Made by a program: the position numbers and the translations under genes. Shown here piece by piece: positions 20,712 to 29,706 of a DNA stretch of 64,000 nucleotides (the stretch's first letter is position 1; every line of letters starts with the position of its first letter). The notes under the pieces were generated by a model. It had not been told where the DNA came from. It saw only the letters and a program-made list of their open reading frames with translations, and ran no database searches. Source of the DNA: a virus; the IMG/VR virus record IMGVR_UViG_3300044631_002648, positions 1 through 64,000 of that record; one strand, given 5' to 3'.

Positions 20712-20784
20712 AGCCCCCGTCAGGAATTGAACCCGACTCTCCGCTTTACAAGAGCGGTGCATCGCCACTGAATGCTTCAAGGGC
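20712..20784 (-). tRNA. tRNA-Thr (anticodon UGU)
   Basis: The 73-nt cloverleaf has acceptor GCCCTTG/CGGGGGC with two G-U pairs, D-stem GCAT/ATGC, anticodon stem CCGCT/AGCGG with loop CTTGTAA, a 4-nt variable loop, and T-arm TCGGG-TTCAATT-CCTGA. The anticodon TGT reads ACA and ACG-type Thr codons. CCA is not encoded. It is the only tRNA seen in the window. Confidence 0.9.
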
Positions 20785-20980
20785 AAGGGCGGGAGTAGGA
20801 CGCGATAGTCCAATAATGGCCGTGCGGCGGCCCTCCCGCTGCTTCATCGTCCTGGTACGGACATTGCGGAAAGGATCTTCCCCTCCTTTCCTGGATCAGG
20901 AAGTGCCTGAACCACTTCCTAGATGGGACTTTCATCCCCAAAACCACTTAGGCGTCCCCTCGTGGCTGCATCGCGAATGC

Positions 20981-21115
20981 TCAAAAACTATAAAGGAAAT
21001 CTGGACGAGGAGGAAGCTCTTCGCCATCTTCGGGCTCAATATCAACAGGCCATTCCAGGGCAAACATCCCTGGACATTCCTCCAAATCTTCTTGATAGGA
21101 CTCTGGGATGCACAT
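20981..21115 (-). CDS. 44-aa acidic mini-protein
   Basis: ATG at 21113-21115 lies 2 bp after the previous stop on the minus strand. The product MCIPESYQEDLEECPGMFAL is acidic and Pro-rich (EPEDGEELPPRPDF). It belongs to a run of four minus-strand mini-genes downstream of the terminase. From 20785 to 20980 no further gene is supported. Confidence 0.5.
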   Translation of the reverse strand: MCIPESYQEDLEECPGMFALEWPVDIEPEDGEELPPRPDFLYSF

Positions 21116-21117
21116 AG

Positions 21118-21258
21118 CTACTGGCGCCAGGTCCAATACACTACTCCGCCTTGTTCCAAAATCCAACGATGGTGGTGGCGTGCCTCATGGAGCGGCACGC
21201 AAGCTTGATGCTTGCGGCCGCCAAGAACGTATTGCATGCAGACTGTATTGCCGTTCAT
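21118..21258 (-). CDS. 46-aa basic mini-protein
   Basis: ATG at 21256-21258 overlaps the previous TGA as ATGA. The product MNGNTVCMQYVLGGRKHQAC has a His-rich middle (EARHHHRWILEQGG) and a Trp/Tyr C-terminus. The tight overlap supports it. The function is unknown. Confidence 0.5.
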   Translation of the reverse strand: MNGNTVCMQYVLGGRKHQACVPLHEARHHHRWILEQGGVVYWTWRQ

Positions 21259-21497
21259 ACGTCGTATAGACGACACTCTGCGGCATCTGGGCTCTGTCGG
21301 CACAAAATCTCCCAGCGTGTTGACGTGGAAAAAGGGAGCTCTGCCTCCTTTCTATACGCTGCCATAGCCTCCACGTAGGCATTATTTGCTGCACATGCCT
21401 CGGCGCTGTCTGCCCCATGCTCATTGAAAGCCATGGTGAACGCAAAAGAAGTATCTACTACTTTTGCGAAGGCCACGTGAAGGGCTTCTTTGTCCAT
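21255..21497 (-). CDS. 80-aa hypothetical protein
   Basis: The product MDKEALHVAFAKVVDTSFAF is helical and Ala-rich, with three Cys residues and an acidic face. It lies 34 bp after the next upstream minus-strand gene. No family is recognised. Confidence 0.6.
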   Translation of the reverse strand: MDKEALHVAFAKVVDTSFAFTMAFNEHGADSAEACAANNAYVEAMAAYRKEAELPFSTSTRWEILCRQSPDAAECRLYDV

Positions 21498-21531
21498 TGC
21501 ATTATCCTGAACACTTTTAGGCTAAACAGTT

Positions 21532-21714
21532 TCAGGAAGATTGCTCTAGTTGTTGTTTCTTTTTCAAGATTTGTTGAGCTTTGCGTAGGCGAGGCAGTAA
21601 CGAGGGCTGATAGAAATGCTCTGCCGCCAGCAATTGAAGAGCAGTCTGGCGGTCGCCTTCTAATAGTGCTACCAAGAATTGTACTTCCTTGTAATTAAGC
21701 TCAATCGTTTCCAC
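21532..21714 (-). CDS. 60-aa helical protein
   Basis: The product METIELNYKEVQFLVALLEG is followed by a basic helix (RLRKAQQILKKKQQLEQ). It lies 40 bp after the large terminase gene on the same strand. Its size and charge would suit a packaging or DNA-binding accessory, but this is positional inference. Confidence 0.6.
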   Translation of the reverse strand: METIELNYKEVQFLVALLEGDRQTALQLLAAEHFYQPSLLPRLRKAQQILKKKQQLEQSS

Positions 21715-21754
21715 TTGGACATTGTGAAAATAAATTCTTGAACATACTAGAGGG

Positions 21755-23119
21755 TTAAATGAAGCCGTCTAGCCAATTAGCCTCATCATCTTGATTCGCA
21801 GCGTGAATGGCCGCTGCTAGAGCGAATGCATGGTCGTCAATGCCAGTTTGTTTGCCACCAGTTACTGTCCATTGTCCGCCTGCTCGATACACCACTGTTA
21901 GGCCTTTAATTTCACTAATTGCCTTTTCGTGGTTGTAAATATTTACTTGCCCAGCGTTAAATAGCTCTCGCATTTTGGAGAATGCTTTTACTTTGGAATT
22001 GATGGTCCAAGTTAGTTCTTCAATGGGAAAATCGCCAGTGAGGGCCTGGATTGTACCTGCACTGTTGTATTGGTCCATGACAATCTTGTCAAACAAATAG
22101 AGCTTATGCTGCTCGCGTATCCATTCCTCAACGGCGTTAATATTCACTTCCTTCCTTCCATTGATTTCAAAGTCTGCAACAAAGGTGTGAAATTTATCAA
22201 CAACTAATGTGCCATTGTTGAAATGAACGATGCACGCAGTGTAGTTGTCTCGGCCCAGGCCGCCGCGAGCAGGGTCAAGAGCCAGCACGTAGGTGCCCAT
22301 AAAGGCCTCCTCGGGGGGCAGTGCCTTGCGCTTGTCATCAATGCAAGCTTCTACTACGTCGGGGGCAATGAGGGCTGAGAGATTGGCGGAGAACTGCGCT
22401 CCGTATTCCACATTGAACTTATCTGGATCGCGCTGGCGCTCAAGCTCTAGGAAATCGCGAGAGATGGTGGGGTTCATCTCCCACGTTGGGAGGTTTACAG
22501 CTTGCAAGTGAGGAAACCGCCCTGAGGCGGCTTCCTTGAAGTGCTGATAAAAGAGGCCATCAGTGAGCCATGGGGAGGAGAGCTCAAGGATTTTGCCATC
22601 GCTGCCGAACTGTGCCACTGCAGGAGAAAGTGCTTGATAGATGCCGTTGGCACCAGAGTTGGCGTCTCCATCTACTGCGAAGGCGAGCTCATCAAACACG
22701 CAAGCGCAGCAAGCGAGACCACGAGCAGCACGGCCAGAAGTGGGAATGGCTTTAAAGACGCAGCCATTGCTCATTTCGAGCTGATCTGCAGTTTCGCGCT
22801 GGATTTCTTGGGCGAAGGGGCTATCAAGGATGAGCTGGCGAACATTATTAAGAGCAATGCGACTCTGATCTTGACTGTTTGCCACTGTTAGCACGTACCA
22901 TTTCTCGCCTTTTCGTACTTTGCTTTTGTATTTCTCTTCCAGCACGAAGCAAATGTAGACACAAGCGACTGCGGCCATTAGTGTTTTGCCGCTACGACGA
23001 CCGAGTGCCCAAGTTGCTTGCGAAAATCCTCCTTCAAAGAAGCTGTCAAGAATTTCAGCTTGTTTTGGATAGAGCTCTAGGCGCAAAGCATGCTTTGCGA
23101 AGTCTGAACATCTAAGCAT
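21755..23119 (-). CDS. terL: Large terminase subunit
   Basis: The 454-aa packaging motor has Walker A GRRSGKT at 40-46, Walker B VFDE at 141-144, a LSSPW coupling segment near 180, and nuclease aspartates D282 (LALDPARGG), D349 (IVMDQYNS) and D428/D429 (GIDDHAF). The ATPase pumps DNA and the RNaseH-like domain cuts it. It is on the minus strand, divergent from the portal gene. This is less usual than a shared operon. Confidence 0.93.
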   Translation of the reverse strand: MLRCSDFAKHALRLELYPKQAEILDSFFEGGFSQATWALGRRSGKTLMAAVACVYICFVLEEKYKSKVRKGEKWYVLTVANSQDQSRIALNNVRQLILDSPFAQEIQRETADQLEMSNGCVFKAIPTSGRAARGLACCACVFDELAFAVDGDANSGANGIYQALSPAVAQFGSDGKILELSSPWLTDGLFYQHFKEAASGRFPHLQAVNLPTWEMNPTISRDFLELERQRDPDKFNVEYGAQFSANLSALIAPDVVEACIDDKRKALPPEEAFMGTYVLALDPARGGLGRDNYTACIVHFNNGTLVVDKFHTFVADFEINGRKEVNINAVEEWIREQHKLYLFDKIVMDQYNSAGTIQALTGDFPIEELTWTINSKVKAFSKMRELFNAGQVNIYNHEKAISEIKGLTVVYRAGGQWTVTGGKQTGIDDHAFALAAAIHAANQDDEANWLDGFI

Positions 23120-23160
23120 GTTTCCATTCCATTGCTGCTGCTTAATTTAAAGCAAGCTTG

Positions 23161-23742
23161 TTAGATAGGTCTCCGCCAGATGCCATCAATTTTGCGATAG
23201 GTGACAGCTTTTGTGTCTCGAATGAACGCATCATGTGGCTCCCATCGAATGATGTCTTTATTGGGTAGTCCAGCCCTTGAAAAACCTTGGCGACCAAACC
23301 ATTTTTGGATGGGGGGATTACTGCTGTAGTAGCGTTCCACTGTTTCGCTTGGCGGCTTGTAAGCACGAAGAGCATCTAGGCGATGGTATGCAATAAGGGA
23401 GTCGTCGGACGTTACTTGCAAAATCACATCTGCTTTTCCGCGTAGCCAGCCAGGATGCCCAGTGATTCCTGTGTATTCCAAGAGAACGGGGCGAAGAAGG
23501 GAATGCGTTGGATGGTTGCAAGTTTTAGGGGCCTTCACTTCTACTTTGTATTCAACATTTCCTCTGCTAACTATGTAATCGAAATGATGAATTCTATTTT
23601 CTTCCGCTGAACTTTGCCTGTATTCCCAGCCCATGTGGGTAAGGAATTCAGGAGCAATTACGAATTCAGCTTTGTTTCCAATGGCTTGACTGCGAGCCAA
23701 GCGATCACTGAGTGGGTGGGGCGACACATCTTTTGGAGACAT
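23161..23742 (-). CDS. PD-(D/E)XK-like nuclease
   Basis: The 193-aa protein has a PD-(D/E)XK pattern: an upstream Glu pair, D55 in IHHFDYIVSR and E68-V-K70 in KVEVKAPK. The fold is that of restriction-like or recombination nucleases. It is the first gene of the minus-strand terminase run, so a role in packaging, recombination or host DNA breakdown fits. Its exact substrate is unknown. Confidence 0.7.
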   Translation of the reverse strand: MSPKDVSPHPLSDRLARSQAIGNKAEFVIAPEFLTHMGWEYRQSSAEENRIHHFDYIVSRGNVEYKVEVKAPKTCNHPTHSLLRPVLLEYTGITGHPGWLRGKADVILQVTSDDSLIAYHRLDALRAYKPPSETVERYYSSNPPIQKWFGRQGFSRAGLPNKDIIRWEPHDAFIRDTKAVTYRKIDGIWRRPI

Positions 23743-23810
23743 AAGTGGGCTTATGCATGCTTTTCAGTGTAGTGATTAAATAGAATGTGACTATTAAGCA
23801 TTTCTTATAG

Positions 23811-25682
23811 ATGGCTGACATTACGCAAAGCAGCGCTGATCTTGGTCATTTCAGGGCCGATGGCATCAGGGCTGATGGGCTGCAAAACGTCTTTACTGGC
23901 ATGGGAACTTCCCGTGACAAGACCACTCGTACTACTGTCAAGCCCATCAGCTTTATGGGCTATGAAGACCTTGAGGGTCTTTATGCGCACTGGCTGATGC
24001 GTCGCATTGTGGACCTTGTGGCCGATGAGAGCACACGCGAGGGTTTTGAGATTCTGTTTGGTGGGGAAGGTGTGAATGCTGAAACGCTTTCTGGCGTTGA
24101 GCAGGCTATTGAAGATCTAGAAATTCTCTATTCATTTAACGAAGCAGCTCGCACTTCCCGCCTTTATGGCGGAAGTGCTTTGCTTCTTTACATTGACGAC
24201 GGGCGTCCGTCTGACATGCCAGTTGATCGGAATAACATTCGTGCCGTTGAGGGCATGGAATGTTTAGATCGCCATCAAATTGCACCTCTTATTAGTGAAG
24301 AAAGTCTGTACGACTATTCAAAGGCAACTTATTATCAAATCATCTCTGGCGATCTAATTCAACAGCCCAATCTTCGCGCCATTCATAAAGATAGGATTTT
24401 GCGTTTTGATGGCATTTGGTTGCCTTATCGCACGCGCCAGAAGAACTATGGCTGGGGCATGAGCGTGCTGCAGAGTGTATTTGAAAGCTTCAATCACTAT
24501 TACAGCGGCACTTCCTCCATTGCCACTCTTCTCACTGAATTCGACATTTTTGTTCACAAAGTGAGGGGCTTGGCTTCGATGCTTGTTGCAGGCAAGGAAA
24601 GTCAAGTGAGGGACCGCCTGCAATTGAACGATATGAGCAAGAGCATCTATCGCGGCTACGCGATTGATGCGGAAAAAGAAGAGCTGGAATTTATTGGCCG
24701 TAATTTTGGTGGCGTATCGGAAATCCTTGAGAAGCTCCGTATTGACATCATTGCAGCCTCTGGCATCCCACATACATTGCTATTTGGTCAGTCGCCGTCA
24801 GGCCTTGGTGCCACTGGCCGTTCTGAGGAGCGTGATTTTGCGAAAGTCTGTCACCACTACCAAGAAACTCATTTTCGTAAGCCACTGACAAAGCTGATGG
24901 AATACATCATGCTGAGCAAGACTGGGCCGACGAATGGAAGGGTGCCTGATAACTGGCGCGTGAGCTTCAAGCCGTTGTTCGAGATGAATGAGCGGGAAAT
25001 TGCCGATGTGCGTGCGCGTGTGGCTGCTGTTGATGCTCGCTACATCCAAGTGGGCGTGCTTACGCCTCAGGAAGTAGCAGACAGTCGCTTTGGTAAGAGC
25101 GAGTACAGCATTGAGACCACCATCGATCCATCTATTGCGCGTGAAATGCCCGCAAAGATTGGTGGTAACGGTCAAATGGTGGTTCCTCCTGGCGGTCGTG
25201 ATCCGTTGGATCAAGCGAATGGCACGTTGCCGATGGATGGCACTCGCGGGGCTTCTCCTGATGACCAGACGTTAGACGGAGCGGGTCTTTATTTGCCGCG
25301 AGATCTTGAAGAAATTCGCGGTGATGTGGAATTCAAGGACAAGGAGCTCCATCAGAAAGCAATTGCCGCAGCGAAGGCCAAGTTCAAGACTTGGCCGAGC
25401 GCTGTTGCTGGTGCCTATGTCACGCGAAAGTACAAAGAGCTGTACAAGCGCAAGCACGGCAGCATGGAAGGTGCTTTCAAGGGCAAGAAAGAGACTGCGG
25501 AGTATTTCAAAAAGGATGCCATTGAGCCACTAAAGGCCGAGGGTCTCATTCTTGGTGACATCGACGAAGCCTCTCTAGTTTCCCAAGCAGATATTGACGC
25601 CGCATTGAACCAATGGAAGACCGAAGCGCCTGAGCGCTTTAAGGACATTCTGGAGGCATCTGATGCTCAGCCCACTGAGTGA
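23811..25682 (+). CDS. Portal protein with C-terminal extension
   Basis: The 623-aa protein looks like the DUF1073-type portal family: LMRRIVDLVADESTREGFEI near the N-terminus, a SRLYGGSALLLYIDDG strand, and IPHTLLFGQSPSGLGATGRS near residue 325. The portal ring is the DNA channel and head-tail joint. Residues from about 505 to the end form an added basic helical domain (AKAKFKTWPSAVAGAYVTRK) preceded by a flexible Gly/Pro/Asp linker. It overlaps the next gene by 20 bp. Confidence 0.9.
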   Translation: MADITQSSADLGHFRADGIRADGLQNVFTGMGTSRDKTTRTTVKPISFMGYEDLEGLYAHWLMRRIVDLVADESTREGFEILFGGEGVNAETLSGVEQAIEDLEILYSFNEAARTSRLYGGSALLLYIDDGRPSDMPVDRNNIRAVEGMECLDRHQIAPLISEESLYDYSKATYYQIISGDLIQQPNLRAIHKDRILRFDGIWLPYRTRQKNYGWGMSVLQSVFESFNHYYSGTSSIATLLTEFDIFVHKVRGLASMLVAGKESQVRDRLQLNDMSKSIYRGYAIDAEKEELEFIGRNFGGVSEILEKLRIDIIAASGIPHTLLFGQSPSGLGATGRSEERDFAKVCHHYQETHFRKPLTKLMEYIMLSKTGPTNGRVPDNWRVSFKPLFEMNEREIADVRARVAAVDARYIQVGVLTPQEVADSRFGKSEYSIETTIDPSIAREMPAKIGGNGQMVVPPGGRDPLDQANGTLPMDGTRGASPDDQTLDGAGLYLPRDLEEIRGDVEFKDKELHQKAIAAAKAKFKTWPSAVAGAYVTRKYKELYKRKHGSMEGAFKGKKETAEYFKKDAIEPLKAEGLILGDIDEASLVSQADIDAALNQWKTEAPERFKDILEASDAQPTE

Positions 25683-26325
25683 TGCATGGCCTCGGTTTGA
25701 TGCCGAATGGTCATATGACACTAATCTGGGGCGCTATAGGCGCCCTTCTGGTCAATTTATGAGCCAGAAGGCTGTAATGGCCCTTGTCGATGGTCGCATT
25801 GACAAGCTTGGCCAACAGCTACGCCGTTTCACTCAAATGCTGGCCGATGGCAACATCACAATTGATCAGTGGCAAGGGAGTATCCGCGAGGCAATTAAAG
25901 CTGCTCATATTCAAGCAACAGTGCTTGGCCATGGCGGTAAGGACGGTATGGGCAGTGCGGAGTATGGCCGTATCGGTCAAAGGCTTCGTGCGGAATACAC
26001 TTATCTTCAGAAGTTTGCTGGCGATATTTTGGCTGGCCGCGTTTCTACTGCCATGGCTCTTGCTCGTGTGCAGCTATATGCTGAAAGCGTGCGAGGTTCT
26101 TACTGGGAAGGCTCCACAATTCGCCAAGAGCGACAAGGCTATTCCTTGATGCGGCGCATTCTTGATCCGCAAGCGCAGCATTGTGATGATTGTGTGCGTT
26201 ATGCAGGCGCTGGACTTGTTTCCCTAGGTAGTTTGCCGATGCCTGGACAGCGTTGTGAGTGTCGTTCACGGTGTAGGTGCAGCGTGGAATACAGGCGTAA
26301 TGCGGTGCCGACCGTTCCTGTTTAA
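25663..26325 (+). CDS. MuF/SPP1 gp7-like minor head protein
   Basis: The 220-aa protein follows the portal with a 20-bp overlap, the usual place for MuF-type proteins. Its C-terminus has the Cys-rich signature HCDDCVRYAGAGLVSLGSLP then GQRCECRSRCRC, matching the CxxC end of that family. These proteins are carried in the head and help DNA exit or packaging. It is short for the family. Confidence 0.75.
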   Translation: MLSPLSDAWPRFDAEWSYDTNLGRYRRPSGQFMSQKAVMALVDGRIDKLGQQLRRFTQMLADGNITIDQWQGSIREAIKAAHIQATVLGHGGKDGMGSAEYGRIGQRLRAEYTYLQKFAGDILAGRVSTAMALARVQLYAESVRGSYWEGSTIRQERQGYSLMRRILDPQAQHCDDCVRYAGAGLVSLGSLPMPGQRCECRSRCRCSVEYRRNAVPTVPV

Positions 26326-26363
26326 AAACAAGGCCTAACATTGCGCAAGACATTGCGCTTTGT

Positions 26364-27560
26364 ATGGCCAAAATTCTTTATTGCGGAGACGCAGCAGTTC
26401 AGACGGGCTTTGGGCGGGTAGCCGAGAATCTGCTTCCTGAGCTTGCGAAAGAGCATGAAGTGGTGGTGCTCGCCGTGAACTGGTGGGGCGATCCGCATGA
26501 ACTGCCCTATCGCATGTATCCCGCAAATGCTGGTGGTGCCGATCCGTTTGGCTCCCATCGTATTCAGGAGCTTTTGATCAAGGAGAAGCCTGATCTGGTG
26601 TTTGCCGTTAATGATATTTGGGTGTTGAACAAGCTTTGGAGGGTAGCAAAGCCCTTGAAAGAGAAGCTTGGTTTTAAGTGGTATGGGTATTTCCCCACTG
26701 ATAGCTATGGCTTCTTTCCTGAAGTGTTTGAGGATTGCAAAGAGTGGGACGGTATGGCCACTTATACGGAATTTGGCCTCGAAGAAGTTCGTAAAGCGGG
26801 CTGCGAAATGCCGTGTGACGTGATTCCGCATGGCATTGATCGCTCTACGTTTTTCCCAGTGAAGAAAGACGAAGCGCGGAAGGCGATGGGCGTACCCGAG
26901 GATGTGTTTATTGTCTTCAATGGCAATCGAAACCAGCCACGTAAGCGCATTGATTTGACAATTAAGGCATTTGTTCAGTTCGCCCTTGATAAGCCCGATG
27001 CGCGGCTTTGGCTCAATATGGGACCAAAAGATCAAGGATGGGATTTGATTCCGCTGTTTAAGCGTGTGTCTCGTGACTATGGTTACGATCCTGCTGGCAA
27101 GCTAATTCTTACAAGCAAGGATTTTGATGTGATGAATTGCTTGCCCATTGACAAGCTCAATCTTGTGTATAACACCTGTGACGTGGGTGTTAATACGTGT
27201 ATTGGCGAGGGCTGGGGCTTGGTTAATTTTGAGCATGCCGCCACCCGCACTGCTCAAATCGTTCCAGACCACACATCGCTGAAAGAAATTTTTGGTGGCA
27301 TTCCGCGTATTCCCATTGAAAGCTGGGAAGTTGATTGTAATTATGGCCTTGATCGTGGCGTGCCTTCCGTGAATGATCTAGTGCGAATTCTTGATAATTA
27401 TTACGAGCATCGTGATAATCTTGACAAGGTTGCGCAATGGTGTTACGACGAACTTCAGGACGACAAGTATTCCTGGATCACGATTGGCGCGAACGTATTG
27501 AAGATTGTCAATAAAACCTTGGGGCAGACCACTGCTGGCAAGGGATTTGGCGATGAATAA
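26364..27560 (+). CDS. GT4-type glycosyltransferase
   Basis: The 398-aa protein has a GT-B fold pattern: an N-terminal KILYCGDAAVQTGFGRVAEN, a central IPHGIDRSTFFP, NRNQPRKRIDLTIKAF, and the nucleotide-sugar signature G281-E282-G283-W284-G285 followed by NFEHAA. It transfers sugar from a nucleotide donor. It sits in the head operon with a second glycosyltransferase and a methyltransferase, so glycan decoration of virion proteins is the likely job. Confidence 0.85.
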   Translation: MAKILYCGDAAVQTGFGRVAENLLPELAKEHEVVVLAVNWWGDPHELPYRMYPANAGGADPFGSHRIQELLIKEKPDLVFAVNDIWVLNKLWRVAKPLKEKLGFKWYGYFPTDSYGFFPEVFEDCKEWDGMATYTEFGLEEVRKAGCEMPCDVIPHGIDRSTFFPVKKDEARKAMGVPEDVFIVFNGNRNQPRKRIDLTIKAFVQFALDKPDARLWLNMGPKDQGWDLIPLFKRVSRDYGYDPAGKLILTSKDFDVMNCLPIDKLNLVYNTCDVGVNTCIGEGWGLVNFEHAATRTAQIVPDHTSLKEIFGGIPRIPIESWEVDCNYGLDRGVPSVNDLVRILDNYYEHRDNLDKVAQWCYDELQDDKYSWITIGANVLKIVNKTLGQTTAGKGFGDE

Positions 27561-28239
27561 ACGCCGTGTGAGCGTGGGAATTCCCACGCTTTCTTGCTAC
27601 GACAAACTCATTCGTTTGTGTAATCATTTGATCAATGATGAGCACCCTTGCATTGAGGCGGAGGTGCTCATTCTTGACAATGGCGGACGAATGAAAGAAA
27701 GTTCTGCGGTGGATGAGCTGGCGGAATGTTGCGATCTTTCTAGGTGGAAAGTAGCGGTGCCGCCGTACAATCTTGGTGTGGCCAAGTCTTGGAATTATCT
27801 TATTAATCAGCTAAATCAATGCATCATCGCTAATGACGATGTGATGTTTGGCCTTAATGATATTGCGGCCTTTCTAGAGGCCGCTGACGCTAATCCAGGT
27901 ACGATTATTCTCGAGACCAATCATTCCGTTGGCGGTTTTTCTACTTTTTATGTGAATCGTCCCGAGCGCTGGCTTGGAATGGGCGGTTTTGACGAGCTAT
28001 TTGCCCCTGCTTATTTTGAGGATAATGACTGCCGCTGGCGATTACTTCTAGAGAATAATCCCGCAGTAAAAGTCAATCTTTCTTCATGGAAGCATGAAAA
28101 TAGCAGCACATTGCACACAGGTGATGATCGTTACAAGAGAATGCACTGGTGTTGCTTTGAGCGGAACAAGGCTTACTACCAAGCAAAATGGGGAGGCCTT
28201 CCTGGAAATGAGCAATTCACTTCTCCATTTGGCAAATAG
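27553..28239 (+). CDS. GT2-type glycosyltransferase
   Basis: ATG 27553 overlaps the previous stop by 8 bp and gives 228 aa. It has a GT-A pattern: VSVGIPTLSCYDKL, LILDNGG, YNLGVAKSWNYL and N94-D95-D96 (IIANDDVMFG) in place of a DxD motif, then FDELFAPAYFEDNDCRWRLL. It probably acts on the product of the GT4 enzyme, as the genes are coupled. Confidence 0.8.
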   Translation: MNKRRVSVGIPTLSCYDKLIRLCNHLINDEHPCIEAEVLILDNGGRMKESSAVDELAECCDLSRWKVAVPPYNLGVAKSWNYLINQLNQCIIANDDVMFGLNDIAAFLEAADANPGTIILETNHSVGGFSTFYVNRPERWLGMGGFDELFAPAYFEDNDCRWRLLLENNPAVKVNLSSWKHENSSTLHTGDDRYKRMHWCCFERNKAYYQAKWGGLPGNEQFTSPFGK

Positions 28240-28241
28240 TT

Positions 28242-28787
28242 ATGGCTCATTTTGAACAGCAACAATTTGTTCAAAGTGTGAAAGACGAATTCCCGTCGTT
28301 CTTTCATGGTGGAAGAATTGTGGAAATTGGTAGTCTTGATATCAATGGAAGCGTGAGGCGTTTCTTTGATGCCCCAAAAGAATATGTGGGCGTAGACGTT
28401 GGTGCGGGGAAAGGCGTTGACGTGGTGTGTGAAGGACAGAGCTATGACGGTGCCACTGGCAGTTTTGACGTGGCCATTTCTGCCGAATGCTTTGAGCACA
28501 ACCCCTATTGGGAGGCAACGTTTGCCAATATGCATCGCATGGTGCGCGATGAAGGACTAATTGTGATGACATGCGCGACGACGGGGCGCCCTGAACATGG
28601 CACAACAAGAAGTGACATGGGCAGCAGTCCGCTAACGGTGGGCAAGGGCTGGGACTATTACAAGAATTTGATTGAGGAAGATTTCTATAACGCTTTTCCT
28701 ATTGGTTGCATGTTCTCAGAACATTGTTTTAAGGTGAACACAAGTAGTCACGATTTGTACTTCTGGGGGCTTGTAAGCAAGCTATAG
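28242..28787 (+). CDS. Class I SAM-dependent methyltransferase
   Basis: The 181-aa protein has motif I VEIGSLDINGSVRRF (27-41), an acidic ribose-binding VDVGAGKGVD and the catalytic-core SFDVAISAECFEHNPY. It matches small Methyltransf_11-type enzymes that act on sugars or small molecules. It lies 2 bp after the GT2 gene, so glycan O-methylation is a reasonable inference. Confidence 0.8.
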   Translation: MAHFEQQQFVQSVKDEFPSFFHGGRIVEIGSLDINGSVRRFFDAPKEYVGVDVGAGKGVDVVCEGQSYDGATGSFDVAISAECFEHNPYWEATFANMHRMVRDEGLIVMTCATTGRPEHGTTRSDMGSSPLTVGKGWDYYKNLIEEDFYNAFPIGCMFSEHCFKVNTSSHDLYFWGLVSKL

Positions 28788-29333
28788 ATCATCTTTGGCT
28801 TGCCATTTAGAAAGTTCTTTTCGCTGGTGTTCCGAGTTTGAGAGAACTTCCAAATTCTCAATGTCGTTGTTTAAATGGTTGTCATCAATATGGTGAACAT
28901 GCTCCCAACTTTCAAGTTTACGTCCCAGATATTGTTCCATTAGCCATCGGTGTTCCCTGACTTCTTTTCCGTTTACAGAAATAGTTTTGTAAATCTTGCG
29001 ACCTGAACCCCCCTTGAGCGCCTGGGCTCTCCTTGTAACTGGAGATGCTTCGCGTGCCTTTTGTGTGTTTTCGGGATTAGCTAGAGAGGTGCACCGCCGA
29101 GAACAAAACTTGGCCGTATCTGCTCTATATTGAGGCACGTAAAATCCCGAGTCGCATAGCTTGCAGTTCAAAAGGACGCCTTTTGCTTGTCGTCCTTTTA
29201 TTTTTCCAATTTTTCGTAAGTACGAAACTTGGCAGGTGCGACAACAGTAAACATTCGTCTTTCTCCTTGGGGAGAATGCGGCGCTACAGTTAAGACAGGG
29301 CTTGGGGTCCACAAAAAGCAAATCAACTCCCAT
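28782..29333 (-). CDS. HNH endonuclease, inserted in the head operon
   Basis: The 183-aa minus-strand protein from ATG 29331-29333 has N-terminal zinc pairs (CLNCSAAFSPRR, YCCRTC; CKLC, CSRRC) and a C-terminal HNH motif (EHRWLMEQYLGRKLESWEHV, HHIDDNHLNNDIENLEVLS). It is antisense within a plus-strand operon and shares a CTATAG with the methyltransferase stop, typical of a homing-type insertion. Confidence 0.85.
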   Translation of the reverse strand: MGVDLLFVDPKPCLNCSAAFSPRRKTNVYCCRTCQVSYLRKIGKIKGRQAKGVLLNCKLCDSGFYVPQYRADTAKFCSRRCTSLANPENTQKAREASPVTRRAQALKGGSGRKIYKTISVNGKEVREHRWLMEQYLGRKLESWEHVHHIDDNHLNNDIENLEVLSNSEHQRKELSKWQAKDDL

Positions 29334-29358
29334 CACCACAGCAGATAGCGAGACTCAA

Positions 29359-29706
29359 ATGGCAAAAGCATCGCCTAAACAGCAGCGCAAGATTTCAAGA
29401 GTTTTGAGGGAGTTCAAAGCTGGAACCCTTAAAAGCAGTAGTGGGGAAAAAATTACGGACCCCAAACGCGCGTTGGCGATTGCGCTTTCAGAAGCTGGTG
29501 TGTCACGCGAAATACAGAAAGATAAGAGCGATGCTTATTGGGACGCCTATATCGACACTATGTGCGGCTCGATGAGCAAGGGCGGCATGGAAGAAGAGGA
29601 AGAGGGGGAAGAGGAAGAAGAAATGGAAGAGGAGATGGACGCCAACGCTGCTGAGGCTCGCTGCAAAGGCTATCTTTCTTCCCTTAACAAAAGAAAAAAG
29701 CGCTAA
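29359..29706 (+). CDS. Frameshift pair, upstream frame (DUF6496-like)
   Basis: The 115-aa zero-frame product from ATG 29359 begins MAKASPKQQRKISRVLREFK and contains AGTLKSSSGEKITDPKRALA, like small DUF6496-type proteins. A strongly acidic run (EEEEEGEEEEEMEEE) and a basic tail NKRKKR follow. The last codons carry the slippery heptamer A_AAA_AAG at 29694-29700, 3 bp before the stop. The function is unknown; position suggests a head protein. Confidence 0.75.
   Translation: MAKASPKQQRKISRVLREFKAGTLKSSSGEKITDPKRALAIALSEAGVSREIQKDKSDAYWDAYIDTMCGSMSKGGMEEEEEGEEEEEMEEEMDANAAEARCKGYLSSLNKRKKR

Noticed and set aside
20746-20936. Two coupled minus-strand frames of about 30 and 33 codons before the tRNA
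   Set aside because: Very short, and the second runs into the tRNA-Thr gene.
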